Notes: generated from the letters alone by a model not told the origin. DNA of 64,000 bases from G965261775 sp965261775 (GCA_965261775.1 OZ253477.1:2046001-2110000), one strand, 5' to 3'. Positions 26,508 through 35,610 are shown, counted from the stretch's first letter. A program made the numbers and translations.

Positions 26508-27891
26508 AGAGTGTTCTTTCAAAGACCTGTTAGTTGATATCGTTGATAATAGAGGCAAGACATGCCCGACTGCTGAGACAGGTATACCACTTATCGCAAC
26601 GAACTGTATCAAAAATAATGCGCTTTATCCTGTGTTTGAAAAAGTGCGTTATGTAGATGACGAAACTTATAATAATTGGTTTAGAGGACATCCTAGGCCA
26701 GGCGATATGATTTTTGTATGTAAAGGGTCTCCTGGAAGAGTAGCTTGGGTTCCTGACCCCATTAATTTTTGTATTGCTCAAGATATGGTAGCAATACGTG
26801 CGGATGTAACGAAAGTGTATCCAAAGTACTTATTCGCATTGTTACGATCTGATCAGGCACAGCAGAAAATATTAAACATGCACGTTGGAACGTTGATACC
26901 ACATTTTAAAAAAGGGGATTTTGGTAATTTATATTTAGATATTCCAGAAGACTTTGAGTATCAAAAACAGGTTGGTGATGCATATTTCAGTTTTTGTGAA
27001 AAAATCCAACTCAACCGCCAAATCAACCAAACCCTCGAACAAATCGCCCAGGCCATCTTCAAATCCTGGTTTGTCGACTTCGACCCCGTCAAAGCCAAAA
27101 TACAAGCCAGACAAAACAACCGAGACCCCGAACGTGCCGCCATGTGCACCATCAGCGGCAAAACCGACGAACAACTCAACGCCCTGAGCGAAGAACAACG
27201 CCAACAACTCGCCGCCACCGCCGCACTCTTCCCCGACGCACTTGAAGACTCAGAACTGGGCGAAATTCCGAGAGGGTGGGAGACAAGCACTATTGGTGAC
27301 GAAGTTGAGGTTGTTGGCGGCGGTACGCCAAGCACAAAGAACGAAGACTTTTGGAAGGGTGGGGAGATCAATTGGACCTCTCCAAAGGATTTGTCTGGGT
27401 TAAAAAACAAAGTAATTTTAAGCACAGAAAAGAAAATAACAGAAGCTGGTTTGGCAAAAATTAGTTCTGGTCTGTTGCCTGTTGATACGGTGCTTATGTC
27501 GTCGCGTGCACCAGTAGGTTATTTAGCACAAGCAAAGATACCAGTGGCAATTAACCAAGGCTATATCGCAATGAAATGCACAATGCGATTACCTCCGGAG
27601 TTTGTGTTGCTATGGACTGACTCAGTCATGGCTGAAATAAAAAAGCGTGCCAGCGGTAGTACCTTTATAGAGATTAGCAAGAAGAACTTTCGACCTATAA
27701 CTGTGGTAGTACCAGATTCGAACACCTTATCCGAATTTCAAAAACAAGCAAAAATTATCTATGACAAGATAACTGAGTCCGTTAGTGAATCTTTGTCCTT
27801 ATCGGAGATTAGAGATTCACTGCTTCCAAAACTACTCTCCGGTAAAATTTCACTTGGCGAATCGCATAAGGTTGTAGAGGAGGTTGCATAA
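26497..27891 (+). CDS. hsdS: type I restriction-modification specificity (S) subunit
   Basis: 464 residues from ATG 26497, overlapping the end of hsdM by 11 bases; longer frames upstream run inside hsdM. Two target-recognition domains are visible: TRD1 about 1-165 (AT-rich) and TRD2 about 265-430 (AT-rich), each followed by a conserved helical spacer. The central spacer (QINQTLEQIAQAIFKSWFVD, then FDPVKAKIQARQ) is rich in C-ending codons like hsdM. The C-terminal tail LSEIRDSLLPKLLSGKISL is family-typical and is the segment copied at the cassette boundaries. TRD2 opens with the usual SELGEIPRGWE. The stop overlaps the next start (TAATG), with GAGGAGG just before. The target sequence cannot be predicted. 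Confidence 0.93.
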   Translation: MNFKECSFKDLLVDIVDNRGKTCPTAETGIPLIATNCIKNNALYPVFEKVRYVDDETYNNWFRGHPRPGDMIFVCKGSPGRVAWVPDPINFCIAQDMVAIRADVTKVYPKYLFALLRSDQAQQKILNMHVGTLIPHFKKGDFGNLYLDIPEDFEYQKQVGDAYFSFCEKIQLNRQINQTLEQIAQAIFKSWFVDFDPVKAKIQARQNNRDPERAAMCTISGKTDEQLNALSEEQRQQLAATAALFPDALEDSELGEIPRGWETSTIGDEVEVVGGGTPSTKNEDFWKGGEINWTSPKDLSGLKNKVILSTEKKITEAGLAKISSGLLPVDTVLMSSRAPVGYLAQAKIPVAINQGYIAMKCTMRLPPEFVLLWTDSVMAEIKKRASGSTFIEISKKNFRPITVVVPDSNTLSEFQKQAKIIYDKITESVSESLSLSEIRDSLLPKLLSGKISLGESHKVVEEVA

Positions 27892-30497
27892 TGAAACACA
27901 AGATTATTGATCAGGTATTAGAAAGATCGACAAGCGCAAAGGAAGACTCCGATTTTACATATTTCTTTTCTTTGCTGCTAGCGGGTGAATCTTTAGCCAA
28001 GACAATTACTCTTGGAATGATTTCTGCAATTACTAATGGTAAGGATAAAAATCGATATCGGTTAGAACACTCTCTTGTAAGAACAGATGGTTTAGGTGAT
28101 TGGGGTAGAGTGCTTGAGGATGGCCTCACCGGACCTGCTTCGCATTATTTGCTCATTGATGCGCGAAGTGAACAAACGGAGCTCACTGAATATCATAGCA
28201 AGGGGGTATGGCAATATGAAGCTGTAAGTTTATTAAAATCGGCATTGGATCAACTAGAGATTGAAGCAGAAGAGTTACCTGTTAAGTCAGACATGAAGCG
28301 ATGGTTTCGACTATTTTCTGCACTAAGAAATAAAACCCGTGCTCATGGGGCAACTACTTCCACAAAGGCGTCTGCCGCAGCGGAATATTTAGAAAAGAGT
28401 ATTAAATGTATATATGCAAATTTTAAATTGTTCAACAGACCTTGGGCTTATTTACATCAGAATCTATCGGGGAAGTATAAAGTTTCTAAAATTGCTGGAG
28501 ATATGACACCCTTCGATTTTTTAAAAAGGGAATCATCACATGCATATGATAATGGCGTATATGTTTATTTTGGGGCGCCGCGTCAAGTACCGTTGCTTAA
28601 AAGTGACGCCGACTTACATGATTTCTATTTTGCAAATGGCGGGTTTAATAGAACAAAATTTGAACTGCTTTCTTACTGCACTGATGATAGAATTGACGGT
28701 GACGCGCATGTTTATAGTATCCCACCCGGTACTTTGCCAGCGAGTAAAACTCAAGGGTATGGTGAATTATTTCCTGTTGGCAATTATTGTCTTTCAAATG
28801 CTCCTGACTTAATCAGAGACTATGTTGAACGCCCTAGACTTGAAGACGAACTGCATGGTCTGCTGATTGATGATCGACACCCAATTATCACTCTGGTGGG
28901 CAAGGGGGGTATTGGAAAAACATCTTTGTCACTCAGGGTTTTAAAAAGATTATATTCAGACACAAGGTTTGAAGAGATTATTTGGTTTAGTGCCCGTGAT
29001 GTTGACTTGCAATCTTCCGGGCCGAAGCCTGTCAGAACTTCCGTGCTGACACGAGATGATATAAGTCAATTTTATGCAAGCCTTGTTCGACCAAGAGGCG
29101 AATTAAAGGAAAAAGGATTTAATGCAGGGGAATACTTTAAAAATCAGCTTGGAGATAATTCAAATGCCGCTTTATATGTATTTGATAACTTTGAGACCAC
29201 CCAAAATCCTGTGGAAACGTTTAAATGGATAGATATCTATATCAGACCGCCTAATAAAATCTTGATCACGACGCGACTACGCGACTTCAAAGGTGATTGG
29301 CATGTTGAGGTGTCTGGTATGGAAAAATCAGAGTCCCGAGCACTTATAGAGCAAACCGCGGATCAACTGGAAATAAGCGAATTATTAAATGAAAAATATA
29401 TAGATGATTTAATTAATAAATCAGGGGGACATCCGTATGTCATGAAAATTCTTCTTGGCGATGTTGCAAAAGAACGTAGAATCAGGGATATAACGCAAAT
29501 AATTGCTGGCAGTGATGAAATTCTAACGGCATTATTTGAACGCACATATTCATCATCATCACTAAGCCCATGTGCTAAAAGAGCCTTTATGACATTGGCG
29601 GCATGGAATTCTGCTGTGCCTAGACTTGCGTTAGAGGCAGTGCTTATGCGCTCAATATCTAAAAGAGACGAGATAGAAAAAGGTATTGAATCTCTTGTTC
29701 AGTTTTCGATGGCAGAAAGTCATATAGCTCAAAAAGATAATCAAGAGTATATTAGTCTTCCCCTTGTCGCCAGTATTTTTGGTAAAAAGAAATTAAGTGT
29801 GAGCCCATACAAGACCAAAATAAAGGCAGATGTAGAACTGTTGCAAATGTTTGGCCCTGGCAGAAGTAGTGATGTTCGTCTTGGTTTGGCTAAACGATTA
29901 GAGAGGTTTATTGGAAATGTATCGCAGCGAATTGACAATGGCGATTCATTTGATAACTATGTTCCAATATTAAATATGATTTGCCGAAACTATAACTTAG
30001 GCTGGTTAATAAGGGCTAGATGGCATTTGGAAAATGGTTCAAAAGAAGACATTGAGTTGGCGAAGAATGAATTAAATCGTTTCCTTGAAGAGGAACCAGC
30101 CGGAGAAAATGCGGCAGAAGCATGGGGAATGTTAAGGGATGCTTATTTTCAAACAGGAGATAAACTGGGTGAAATAAATGCTCGCATTGAGAGAGCTCAA
30201 ATAAGCACAGTGTCATTTTATGATATTTCAAATACGGCGAACAGATTAAATAGATTGCTTCATGAAGGTGCGCTTGAGGTTGATAAAGAAGAAAAACATC
30301 AATTAGCAAAACCCCTCGCTGATGTGCTTGATAGGAGGAAAAATGAAGCAGACGCTGACGATTTTTCTAGAATGGCGTGGCTTAATTGGCACTTGGGCCT
30401 GGAGCAAATTGCACAGGAATATGCTGAGCGTGGTTTAAAGATCGATCCAGAGAATCTACACTGTAAAAAGATTTTAGAAAGATTGAAAGATTACTAA
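27891..30497 (+). CDS. HEPN-like/STAND NTPase with C-terminal TPR-like helices, putative defence protein
   Basis: 868 residues. The N-terminal region (about 1-190) is helical and carries RNKTRAH at residues 146-152, matching the R-x(4-6)-H core of HEPN ribonucleases. The NTPase part has Walker A GKGGIGKT at 337-344, a Walker B-like strand ALYVFDNFE (427-435) and a sensor-like ILITTRLR (457-464), the pattern of NB-ARC/STAND switches. The last 170 residues look TPR-like (YAERGLKIDPENLHCKKILE). STAND proteins with nuclease effectors, such as Avs, are antiviral sensors; a similar role here is inference from architecture and from position inside the type I locus. It starts at the hsdS stop. Codon use is AT-rich. 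I do not recognise a named family. Confidence 0.75.
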   Translation: MKHKIIDQVLERSTSAKEDSDFTYFFSLLLAGESLAKTITLGMISAITNGKDKNRYRLEHSLVRTDGLGDWGRVLEDGLTGPASHYLLIDARSEQTELTEYHSKGVWQYEAVSLLKSALDQLEIEAEELPVKSDMKRWFRLFSALRNKTRAHGATTSTKASAAAEYLEKSIKCIYANFKLFNRPWAYLHQNLSGKYKVSKIAGDMTPFDFLKRESSHAYDNGVYVYFGAPRQVPLLKSDADLHDFYFANGGFNRTKFELLSYCTDDRIDGDAHVYSIPPGTLPASKTQGYGELFPVGNYCLSNAPDLIRDYVERPRLEDELHGLLIDDRHPIITLVGKGGIGKTSLSLRVLKRLYSDTRFEEIIWFSARDVDLQSSGPKPVRTSVLTRDDISQFYASLVRPRGELKEKGFNAGEYFKNQLGDNSNAALYVFDNFETTQNPVETFKWIDIYIRPPNKILITTRLRDFKGDWHVEVSGMEKSESRALIEQTADQLEISELLNEKYIDDLINKSGGHPYVMKILLGDVAKERRIRDITQIIAGSDEILTALFERTYSSSSLSPCAKRAFMTLAAWNSAVPRLALEAVLMRSISKRDEIEKGIESLVQFSMAESHIAQKDNQEYISLPLVASIFGKKKLSVSPYKTKIKADVELLQMFGPGRSSDVRLGLAKRLERFIGNVSQRIDNGDSFDNYVPILNMICRNYNLGWLIRARWHLENGSKEDIELAKNELNRFLEEEPAGENAAEAWGMLRDAYFQTGDKLGEINARIERAQISTVSFYDISNTANRLNRLLHEGALEVDKEEKHQLAKPLADVLDRRKNEADADDFSRMAWLNWHLGLEQIAQEYAERGLKIDPENLHCKKILERLKDY

Positions 30498-30527
30498 ATC
30501 ATGTATATCAGATTGATATACTAATAA

Positions 30528-30704
30528 ATGACAACCGAAAACCAACTCAAATCACTGGCATCAGATGCTTTATTCATGAATATCAAAAATACATTGCGGG
30601 AGGATGAGCCTCTGACTGATATTCGAGATTCACTGCCCCCAAAAACCTTTTCCGGCGAAATCACTCTTGGAAACGCTCAATCCGCAGCGGAGGCCGTGGC
30701 GTGA
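30528..30704 (+). pseudogene. chimeric boundary ORF A: hsdR 5' end fused to hsdS 3' end
   Basis: A 58-codon open frame. The first 10 or so codons (ATGACAACCGAAAACCAACT) copy the start of hsdR, and from about codon 16 it reads as an HsdS C-terminus (NTLREDEPLTDIRDSLPPK, then FSGEITLGNAQSAAEAVA). The stop overlaps the GTG start of the next gene (GTGA) and the tail carries GCGGAGG eight bases before it, so it supplies the ribosome binding site for kwaA. It is about 90 percent identical to boundary ORF B by eye. Unlikely to make a useful protein; read here as a recombination scar. Confidence 0.85.
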
Positions 30705-31306
30705 CAAATACGCATCGTAAAATTGACCTTTATATATTATCGCTAGGCTTGTTATTCCTGTTTTTTATAATTATTACGATTAAATCACCAGAGGTATCAT
30801 TTGTAGTAAAGGACGTGGAATCCTGGAAAAATCTATTTATACGAAATCCCATACCCACTATTTCGATACTTTTATTAATTTATAGCGTTTATGCATACAA
30901 ACGGTTTGATTATGACCTAAAAGGTGCAACTGATATTCCTTTTGAGATTAAGAGGATTGAAAGTATTAATTACGAGCATCTAACATTTTTAGCAACTTAT
31001 GTTGTACCGTTGATTAGTTTTGATTTCGGCAGCAGTAGGCAAATGGTGGTATTGGCACTACTATTGATTGTCATGGGCATAATCTATATCAAAACGGACC
31101 TTTTCTATGCGAATCCTTCGCTTGCACTATTAGGTTTTCATATATATCGGGCAGATGGAAACTTCAAAAACGGAGATAGGCATGGGATTATTTTGATCTG
31201 TCGTGGAAGGTTATCGGAAGGCGATAAAGTCGCATATATCAAGTTGGATGAAAGAATTTATTATACCTGCCTGCAGCAGGCAGGTGCCAAAGGAGCTAAG
31301 ACGTGA
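30701..31306 (+). CDS. kwaA: KwaA-like membrane protein of a Kiwa anti-phage system
   Basis: 201 residues from GTG 30701, which overlaps the stop of boundary ORF A. Four membrane helices: about 9-27 (ILSLGLLFLFFIIITI), 50-66, 92-107 and 113-130 (VLALLLIVMGIIYI), then a soluble tail of about 70 residues (ALLGFHIYRADGNFKNGD onwards). Size, topology and the overlap with a DUF4868 gene fit KwaA, the membrane sensor partner of KwaB. Taken alone, this sequence would be a generic membrane protein; the assignment depends on kwaB. Confidence 0.8.
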   Translation: MTNTHRKIDLYILSLGLLFLFFIIITIKSPEVSFVVKDVESWKNLFIRNPIPTISILLLIYSVYAYKRFDYDLKGATDIPFEIKRIESINYEHLTFLATYVVPLISFDFGSSRQMVVLALLLIVMGIIYIKTDLFYANPSLALLGFHIYRADGNFKNGDRHGIILICRGRLSEGDKVAYIKLDERIYYTCLQQAGAKGAKT

Positions 31307-32265
31307 ATTCGGATGAGCTAAAGGCGGCTTTACAGAAATATTATGATGATGAAGAGATCGGCGTTTCAGTTTACGCGATATTAAAAGATCCTGAAAATCC
31401 CGGGCCTAAAAAAATAGACATTGAAGCAAAAGCATCAGATGGCCTTAAGACACTTTTTATTCAGAGTTTGCGTGATCGCATTACAGATAAAAAAGACCTG
31501 TCCGTGCTCAATCTTTCGACTTCGGACGAAAGAGCCGATGCTATTTATGTTTATGATATTGAATTACCGGAAGAACTATCAGCAATGGAGACTGTGATTG
31601 CTACAGATAATTTGCCACTGTTAAGTCTTAATGATTCAACCTTGTCAAGGATAAAAGCTCTTCTGATAGAGATTGGTAATAACCTGGGCCAAATAGTCCT
31701 ATACAAGACCATGGCGCCAGTAAATATATTTGGGCGATCGAGCTTTTTTCTGAAAAAGTCAAAACACCGACTCGAACAAATTGATGATGAATTTCTACGT
31801 GTCAGTGCGGGCTTTCAGCTTTTACGTATTAATGATGTTCTATTAGTTATTGACCTGGGCGCTCTTGAGAAGAGTTTTGGGTTTCATGATGTAATTAAGC
31901 GCGAGGCAAAACTTGGCATTGATGCGATCGAAGCGATTAAATTGGTGGAAAATCCAGAAGTTCTGCATGGATTACTTGATGAAGTAAAATATGCAAGACG
32001 GTTCACGCAGGTAGCCAAGGCGTCTCCCGTATTAAAAGCCAAGGTATCTAACGCCAGTATTATCAGTTTCTGTAAAACTTTTCCTAAGTTATCCGGGCGC
32101 ATCAGATTCAATAAGACAGAGGATAAAATATTACTTGACACACAGGCATCAAAAGAACTATTTATAAAATTGTTAATGGATGATTTTTTGACGTCCGAGC
32201 TTACTAATTTTCATTATGCAAGCGTTGCAAAAGATAGTGTTTATGAAGAAGGAGGGATGGAATGA
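31303..32265 (+). CDS. kwaB: KwaB-like effector (DUF4868) of a Kiwa anti-phage system
   Basis: 320 residues from GTG 31303, with AAAGGAG eight bases upstream and a four-base overlap with kwaA. The central part (IVLYKTMAPVNIFGRSS, FLRVSAGFQLLRINDVLLV) is the characteristic DUF4868 core in KwaB, about residues 130-200. In the studied Kiwa system KwaA and KwaB form a membrane-bound supercomplex, and KwaB acts on DNA. The pair is complete here. AT-rich like the other cargo. Confidence 0.85.
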   Translation: MNSDELKAALQKYYDDEEIGVSVYAILKDPENPGPKKIDIEAKASDGLKTLFIQSLRDRITDKKDLSVLNLSTSDERADAIYVYDIELPEELSAMETVIATDNLPLLSLNDSTLSRIKALLIEIGNNLGQIVLYKTMAPVNIFGRSSFFLKKSKHRLEQIDDEFLRVSAGFQLLRINDVLLVIDLGALEKSFGFHDVIKREAKLGIDAIEAIKLVENPEVLHGLLDEVKYARRFTQVAKASPVLKAKVSNASIISFCKTFPKLSGRIRFNKTEDKILLDTQASKELFIKLLMDDFLTSELTNFHYASVAKDSVYEEGGME

Positions 32266-32319
32266 GTAGCAATTCAATGAGGGTATTTGATTATATGTGA
32301 AGAAGCGGAGGATAACGCG

Positions 32320-33048
32320 ATGAAATGGAAAACCATAATTGTGTTGGCTAAATCTTACAAGAAAAGGCATTGGTGCATTGCTGGTCGAGAATTGGTTGAG
32401 AACAATAAAGGTAAATATGATATTCACGGTTGGATACGACCCATATCTTCTGATACTGATTCGCAAGGCGCGATTTTCGACAACCAGTGCCGATTAAGAA
32501 ATGGCGATCAAACAAGTGTGCTTGATATTGTTCGTATACCTTTCGATAGCCATGCTCCAGAACCTGGGCAGCCGGAAAACTGGCTAATTCTAGAAGGAAC
32601 ACCCTGGGAAAAGGTTGAACGCTATTCACCTGACAAAGTTAAAGATTTTAAATATTTTAAGGATAATCCAACTGATCTTTGGCTTGAGCCGGGAATCCAG
32701 ACGGATCGCATATCTCTAGCCTATGGGCCTAGGGTAGGTCAGTCTCTACACTTAATTAAACCAAGCGAGTTCTATTTATATAAACCTAATATATATGGAC
32801 GGAAATATAGAGCAGATTTTATGTATAAAAGTACGCATTACGACTTGTCTGTTACTGACCCGATAGTATGGAAAAGGCTTGATAGAAAGTACCCAGTGAG
32901 GGGTGGTGCTTCTGAACGTATAAGACTTAAGCACAATGATGATTACTACTTATGTATCAGCTTGGGAGCTAAATTTGGATATGGTAATCAAGTAAAGAGA
33001 CATTATAAATTTGTCGCCGCAATTTTCGGCCCTGATGGAAGTATATAA
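32320..33048 (+). CDS. dual-OB-domain-like protein, function unknown
   Basis: 242 residues from ATG 32320 with AGCGGAGG ten bases upstream; an in-frame ATG at 32287 has no such site. The opening KTIIVLAKSYKKRHWCIAGR and the later VRIPFDSHAPEPGQPENWLI resemble proteins annotated as dual OB-containing, found next to DUF488 and DUF4326 genes in bacterial mobile regions. No catalytic motif is visible; OB folds usually bind nucleic acid. It is 18 bases before a DUF488 gene and 54 after kwaB. The family name is from memory and the role is unknown. Confidence 0.6.
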   Translation: MKWKTIIVLAKSYKKRHWCIAGRELVENNKGKYDIHGWIRPISSDTDSQGAIFDNQCRLRNGDQTSVLDIVRIPFDSHAPEPGQPENWLILEGTPWEKVERYSPDKVKDFKYFKDNPTDLWLEPGIQTDRISLAYGPRVGQSLHLIKPSEFYLYKPNIYGRKYRADFMYKSTHYDLSVTDPIVWKRLDRKYPVRGGASERIRLKHNDDYYLCISLGAKFGYGNQVKRHYKFVAAIFGPDGSI

Positions 33049-33065
33049 AGAACTTACGAAAATTT

Positions 33066-33506
33066 ATGAAAATATTTACGATTGGATTTACCCAAAAGAA
33101 AGCAGATAAGTTCTTTGGCTTGCTTAAGGATAGTGGTGCAAAGCGACTAATTGATGTTCGTCTTAACAACGTATCTCAGTTAGCAGGCTTTGCCAAGCGT
33201 GATGATCTAAAATACTTTCTGGAGAACCTGTGTGATATGGAGTATATGCACATACCAGAGCTGGCACCAACGAAGAATATATTGGATGACTATAAGAAAA
33301 AGAAAATTATTTGGGATGATTATGAGAAGAAATTCTTAGAGCTAATGGAAAATCGCAGAATCGAAAAAACCTTAAAAAAGGATTTGTTGGATGGTAGTTG
33401 TCTCCTATGCAGTGAAAAAGAACCTCATCACTGTCATAGACGCTCAGTCGCTGAATACCTCAGAAAACATTGGGATGAGGAAATAGAAATCAAACATTTG
33501 GTTTAA
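33066..33506 (+). CDS. DUF488 family protein
   Basis: 146 residues. Opening MKIFTIGFTQKKADKFFGLL, a LIDVRLNN motif at about residue 29, and the closing CLLCSEKEPHHCHRRSVAEY, with paired Cys and His, are the DUF488 signature. The family function is not established; members often sit beside DNA-processing or conflict genes. It lies between the dual-OB and DUF4326 genes in the same direction, with gaps of 17 and 7 bases, which suggests one transcription unit. Confidence 0.85.
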   Translation: MKIFTIGFTQKKADKFFGLLKDSGAKRLIDVRLNNVSQLAGFAKRDDLKYFLENLCDMEYMHIPELAPTKNILDDYKKKKIIWDDYEKKFLELMENRRIEKTLKKDLLDGSCLLCSEKEPHHCHRRSVAEYLRKHWDEEIEIKHLV

Positions 33507-33513
33507 CACTGAA

Positions 33514-34101
33514 ATGCGGCAGAGTGTCACTTTTATAGCTTACCCCCCCGAATTTGCTTGTTATTCCAAGTTTGTGCGGAAGGTGGAGAAAATCCTGTCC
33601 AATATGGATAGTTATGAGATTGTATATATTGATGATGATCAGGGATTTATTGCAAAGCATTTTTTATTGGACCCAAAGTTAAAAGGAATGAAACAAATAA
33701 TAGAAATGGAAATTCCTGATGCTTGCATAACGCATGCCATCATCTTTGAAGATGAAGAGTATGTTCCAGAACTTATTAGTCAGTTTGAGAGTATTAAAAT
33801 ACCTATAAGAAAGATACCGGTAAAAATCACTCGTGTAGTGAATGTGGATAAAAATGAATCATGTGACATCTATATAGGCCGAGGATCTAATTGGGGTAAC
33901 CCTTACGCGATAGGCTTCGATGGAGATCGTGATGAAGTGATTCGTAAGTATCAATATGATTTTGATCGAGGCTTTTTTGAACACGGGGATAAGTTTAAAG
34001 AAAAATTGATGGGGAAACGCTTGGGGTGTCATTGCAAACCAGCAACATGTCATGGTGATGTGCTCGCAAAATATTTAAATAGCCTGGATGATAATAGATG
34101 A
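33514..34101 (+). CDS. DUF4326-domain protein
   Basis: 195 residues. The N-terminal 105 residues are not recognised (short alpha/beta segments such as ITHAIIFEDEEYVPELI). The C-terminal 90 residues form a DUF4326 domain: IYIGRGSNWGNPYAIG, then LGCHCKPATCHGDVLAKYL with the conserved Cys-His-Cys cluster. The domain function is unknown; the repeated Cys/His pattern in both this and the DUF488 gene suggests metal or nucleotide binding. Its stop overlaps the ATG of boundary ORF B (ATGA), so it is the last gene of its cassette. Confidence 0.8.
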   Translation: MRQSVTFIAYPPEFACYSKFVRKVEKILSNMDSYEIVYIDDDQGFIAKHFLLDPKLKGMKQIIEMEIPDACITHAIIFEDEEYVPELISQFESIKIPIRKIPVKITRVVNVDKNESCDIYIGRGSNWGNPYAIGFDGDRDEVIRKYQYDFDRGFFEHGDKFKEKLMGKRLGCHCKPATCHGDVLAKYLNSLDDNR

Positions 34102-34274
34102 CAACCGAAGACCAACTCGAACCACTAGCCCCAGATGCTTTATCCATGAATATCAAAAATACATTGCGGGAGGATGAGCCTCTGACTGATATTCGAGGTT
34201 CATTGCTCCCAAAACGCCTTTCTGGCGAAATCACTCTTGGCAACGCTCAATCCGCAGCGGAGGCTGTAGCATGA
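34098..34274 (+). pseudogene. chimeric boundary ORF B: hsdR 5' end fused to hsdS 3' end
   Basis: 58 codons, the same length and junction as boundary ORF A. It begins with the first 25 bases of the hsdR fragment at 36282 almost unchanged (ATGACAACCGAAGACCAACT) and continues into the HsdS tail (LTDIRGSLLPKRLSGEITLG). The core of about 50 bases around 34150 is identical to copy A; I count about 18 differences over 177 bases. The start overlaps the stop of the DUF4326 gene, and the stop overlaps an ATG that opens a dead gene. Confidence 0.85.
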
Positions 34275-34420
34275 ACTAGACTTGGAACGCATTACATAAG
34301 GATGCGGGGGTTTACTTCTAAATGCTGGGCGCTGGGGCTACCGAAATTCGAAAAGCAAACTACGCAAAGAAAGGGGTTTATTTTCAGAGTTTCACTAATT
34401 TGGCTACAGGTTTGGAATGA
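34271..34420 (+). pseudogene. degenerate remnant of a former cassette gene
   Basis: One reading frame starting at ATG 34271, exactly overlapping the stop of boundary ORF B, reads MN, stop (34277), TWNALHKDAGVYF, stop (34319), then MLGAGATEIRKANYAKKGVY, FQSFTNLATGLE and a stop at 34418. Protein-like sequence persists across two nonsense codons in one frame, so this looks like the N-terminus of a lost gene rather than chance. The helix-rich GATEIRKANYAKKG pattern recalls HEPN-like proteins, but I cannot name the family. The remaining 107 bases before the ATPase gene hold nothing recognisable except its AGGA ribosome binding site. Confidence 0.6.
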
Positions 34421-34527
34421 AAACATTTAGCCGATTTATAAATAAAGATTCTTACATAAGAACTAGGAAAACATGGAATAGCGTATGCTAATATGTTATT
34501 CGAAAACTTAAACCAGGAAAAAGAGAT

Positions 34528-35610
34528 ATGTCTAGTGTCAGTTCGCTAACAGTGACTGGATATAAATCCATCCGAGAACTTAAAGATTTTGAATTGAATG
34601 ATCTCAATGTTTTGATAGGTGCTAATGGGGCGGGGAAAAGTAATTTCATAAGCCTTTTTCGACTTTTGAATGAGATGTATGAACAAAATTTACAGATCTA
34701 TGTTCAGGCACAGGGTGGCCCGGATGCGTTACTGCATTTTGGTCGAGAAACGACGGATAAATTACATGCAGAATTTTATTTTTCGAGAAATGCTTATAAA
34801 TTTGATCTAGTACCGACCTCAGATAATAGGTTGATATTTAAGAAAGAAGTAAGTTGGTTTGGAGACGTTTATTTTCCAACAAAACATAGCGCAATTCTTG
34901 GTACGGGACACGAGGAATCGAAGCTTAAAGAAGCGACTGACAAATACTCTCCATATGTTCGATCTTCGGTTAGGAACTGGCGAGTTTACCATTTTCACGA
35001 TACAGGCGATAAGGCACGAGTTAAACAGAAACATCCTGTGAACGATAATCTTCGCTTGAAAAGTGATGCTGCGAACTTGGCTGCTTACCTGCGAATGTTA
35101 CGAGAAAAATATGAGGCCGAATATAGAAGAATAGTAGAAAATATACAATTGGTAGCACCTTTCTTTGGTGACTTTGTATATCGTGAAGGAGAGCAAGAAT
35201 ATATTGAGTTAGAATGGTCTCACAAAGGAAAACCGGACACGCCACTTAAGGCGCATATGTTATCAGATGGCACCTTACGTTTTATTTGCCTAACCACATT
35301 ACTTCTTCAACCAGTCCGATTATTACCTGATACCGTAATAATAGATGAGCCTGAGCTAGGGCTTCACCCATATGCTATTACAGTTCTTGTTGATATATTT
35401 AAGCAAGTAACAGAAAGAATAAAGTTAATTGTTTCAACTCAGTCAGTTGAATTGGTAAATGAACTCTCATCTGATGATGTAGTTGTTGTAGATCTTGAAG
35501 ATGGGGCATCGACATTTAAGCGTTTCACTAATGAAGAATTATCTGATTGGTTAGATAAATTCTCCTTGGGTGAAATATGGAAGAGAAATATCCTTGGAGG
35601 GAGACCTTGA
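34528..35610 (+). CDS. AAA/ABC-type ATPase (COG4637-like), probable defence ATPase
   Basis: 360 residues. The opening LTVTGYKSIRELKDFELNDL leads into Walker A IGANGAGKSNFISLF (about 32-46). The signature-like MLSDGTLRFICLTTLL is near residue 247, Walker B VIIDEPELGLHPYAI near 271 and a sensor His-like IVSTQSVELVNEL near 300. This is the compact SMC/RecF-like layout used in OLD, Gabija and PARIS ATPases. It directly precedes a DUF4276 gene (stop and start adjacent at 35610/35611), so the two probably work as a sensor ATPase and nuclease-like effector. An alternative is a DNA repair or toxin-antitoxin function. Confidence 0.85.
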   Translation: MSSVSSLTVTGYKSIRELKDFELNDLNVLIGANGAGKSNFISLFRLLNEMYEQNLQIYVQAQGGPDALLHFGRETTDKLHAEFYFSRNAYKFDLVPTSDNRLIFKKEVSWFGDVYFPTKHSAILGTGHEESKLKEATDKYSPYVRSSVRNWRVYHFHDTGDKARVKQKHPVNDNLRLKSDAANLAAYLRMLREKYEAEYRRIVENIQLVAPFFGDFVYREGEQEYIELEWSHKGKPDTPLKAHMLSDGTLRFICLTTLLLQPVRLLPDTVIIDEPELGLHPYAITVLVDIFKQVTERIKLIVSTQSVELVNELSSDDVVVVDLEDGASTFKRFTNEELSDWLDKFSLGEIWKRNILGGRP

